Source: Chromatiales bacterium (lineage in GTDB: Bacteria; Pseudomonadota; Gammaproteobacteria; Thiohalospirales; Thiohalospiraceae). From it: 7,940 nucleotides of DNA. Below, in pieces: positions 6,996 through 7,940 of the stretch; the stretch's first letter is position 1, and each line of letters begins with the position of its first letter. The notes under the pieces are model-generated. The model saw only the letters and a list, made by a program, of their open reading frames with translations, had not been told where the DNA came from and made no database searches. The stretch is from contig JALSRO010000418.1 in assembly GCA_026984715.1 (NCBI GenBank), positions 1 to 7,940 of the forward strand, written 5' to 3'. The position numbers and the translations under genes were made by a program.

Positions 6996-7940
6996 ATGCC
7001 TATAGTAGATATCAAAGGGATGCTTCAACACGCCTATGACAACAGATACGCCGTCGGCGCATTCGACCTGGTCAGCCTGGATTTTCTGGAGGGGATCATC
7101 AGTGCGGCAGAGTGCTGTCAATCTCCCGTAATTCTCTCCCTGGCAGAGTCACATTTCGACCACTACAACTTCAAGCTGCTCATGGCCGCCGCCGAGAGCG
7201 CAGCCCAGGATGCCACCATCCCGGTAGCCATCTTCCTCGATCACGGAGCCAGCCTGAACTCCGCCATACAAGCCATCAACCTGGGCTGCAACGGCGTCAT
7301 GGTGGACGCCTCCCACCAGCCGCTGAGTGAAAATATCGCCCTGACCCGCCAGGTCACCGAAATGGCCCACGCCTGCGGCGTACCGGTGGAGGGTGAACTG
7401 GGTTACGTGCCCGGCATGGAGGGCGAGGATGCCGAACGCCACCCGGGCGAGATCGCCTACACCACCGCGACCGAGGCAAGCGAGTATGTACAGCAGACAG
7501 GGGTGGATTTTCTGGCCGTCTCCATCGGCACCGTCCACGGCCGCATGAAGGGTGAACCACAGCTGGACATCGACCGCCTTAGGGAGATCAATCAGGCGCT
7601 GAACATCCCGTTGGTCATCCATGGCGGCACCGGCCTCAGCAACGACCAATTCCGCCGGCTGATCGAAAACGGCGTAGCCAAAATCAACTACTATACAGCA
7701 CTGTCGGACGCCGCTGCACAACAGATGCGCGGCAACATCAGCAACGACAGCAGCGGCGGATATACCCGGCTGACCGCAGGTGTACGCGACAGCGTCGCCA
7801 CGGAGACAGAGCGCTGCATGCGCCTGTGGGGAAGCGCCGGACGAGCTGACGCAGTGATACAGGCCGCCCCTCCCTGGTCACCGATAGAACATCTCATCGT
7901 CTTCAATGTCGACACCATCAGCGACAGCGAGGCGGAACAG
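6996..7940 (+). CDS. Class II (zinc) ketose-bisphosphate aldolase, partial, probably with a C-terminal extra domain
   Basis: The frame is open for 315 codons to the window edge. It belongs to the class II fructose/tagatose-bisphosphate aldolase family, which splits ketose bisphosphates into dihydroxyacetone phosphate and an aldehyde with a zinc ion. Visible features: Asp82-His83 (LDHGAS; catalytic acid and first zinc ligand), VEGELG with Glu133/Glu135, His181 in GTVHGRMKGEP, His209 in VIHGGTG, and KINYYTALSDAA at 229-240 as the phosphate-binding segment. The usual forms are HGGSG and KxNxxT, so this is a divergent subgroup and the true sugar substrate cannot be assigned. The aldolase fold should end near residue 290 (RLWGSAGRA at 276-284), yet coding continues with PWSPIEHLIVFNV and beyond. 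That segment resembles the first strand of a stress-responsive alpha/beta barrel (Dabb) domain; this is inference from about 20 residues. AGGA six bases upstream supports the ATG. It appears to be the last visible gene of the cysK-led unit. Confidence 0.9.
   Translation, partial: MPIVDIKGMLQHAYDNRYAVGAFDLVSLDFLEGIISAAECCQSPVILSLAESHFDHYNFKLLMAAAESAAQDATIPVAIFLDHGASLNSAIQAINLGCNGVMVDASHQPLSENIALTRQVTEMAHACGVPVEGELGYVPGMEGEDAERHPGEIAYTTATEASEYVQQTGVDFLAVSIGTVHGRMKGEPQLDIDRLREINQALNIPLVIHGGTGLSNDQFRRLIENGVAKINYYTALSDAAAQQMRGNISNDSSGGYTRLTAGVRDSVATETERCMRLWGSAGRADAVIQAAPPWSPIEHLIVFNVDTISDSEAEQ

Overview
The window looks like a piece of a chromosome from a gammaproteobacterium of moderately high GC content. 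RlmD, CysM, CysK and YhcB/ZapG are all of enterobacterial/pseudomonad type, and CysK and CysM match the E. coli proteins closely over their whole length. The dense mix of housekeeping genes, short gaps and no mobile-element signatures suggest core genome rather than an island. A free-living or symbiotic sulfur-oxidising lineage would fit, but the sequence alone does not establish it.

Left part, minus strand (1-2871): cysM (O-acetylserine sulfhydrylase B) and rlmD (23S rRNA m5U1939 methyltransferase) form a tight pair, with the rlmD ribosome binding site touching the cysM stop. A 225-base gap follows, holding a good sigma70-type promoter with a perfect TATAAT and an 11-base direct repeat. After it comes the start of an acidic lipoprotein gene that runs off the left edge.

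Centre (2872-2995): a divergent promoter region lies between cysM and cysK, so the two cysteine synthase isozymes sit head to head.

Right part, plus strand (2996-7940): cysK, a YhcB/ZapG-like membrane coiled-coil protein with a long lysine-rich tail, a small conserved lipoprotein, an M61-family metallopeptidase with a PDZ domain, and a class II (zinc) ketose-bisphosphate aldolase that runs off the right edge. Gaps are 18, 19, -1 and 16 bases, which suggests one transcription unit. The products cover cysteine synthesis, cell envelope/division, peptide cleavage and carbon metabolism, so the operon is functionally mixed.

No RNA genes, CRISPR arrays, insertion sequences, phage genes or convincing intrinsic terminators were seen. 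I did not find a clearly new biological system. The points most worth following are the head-to-head cysM/cysK pair, the YhcB tail, the lipoprotein/M61 overlap and a probable C-terminal extra domain on the aldolase.
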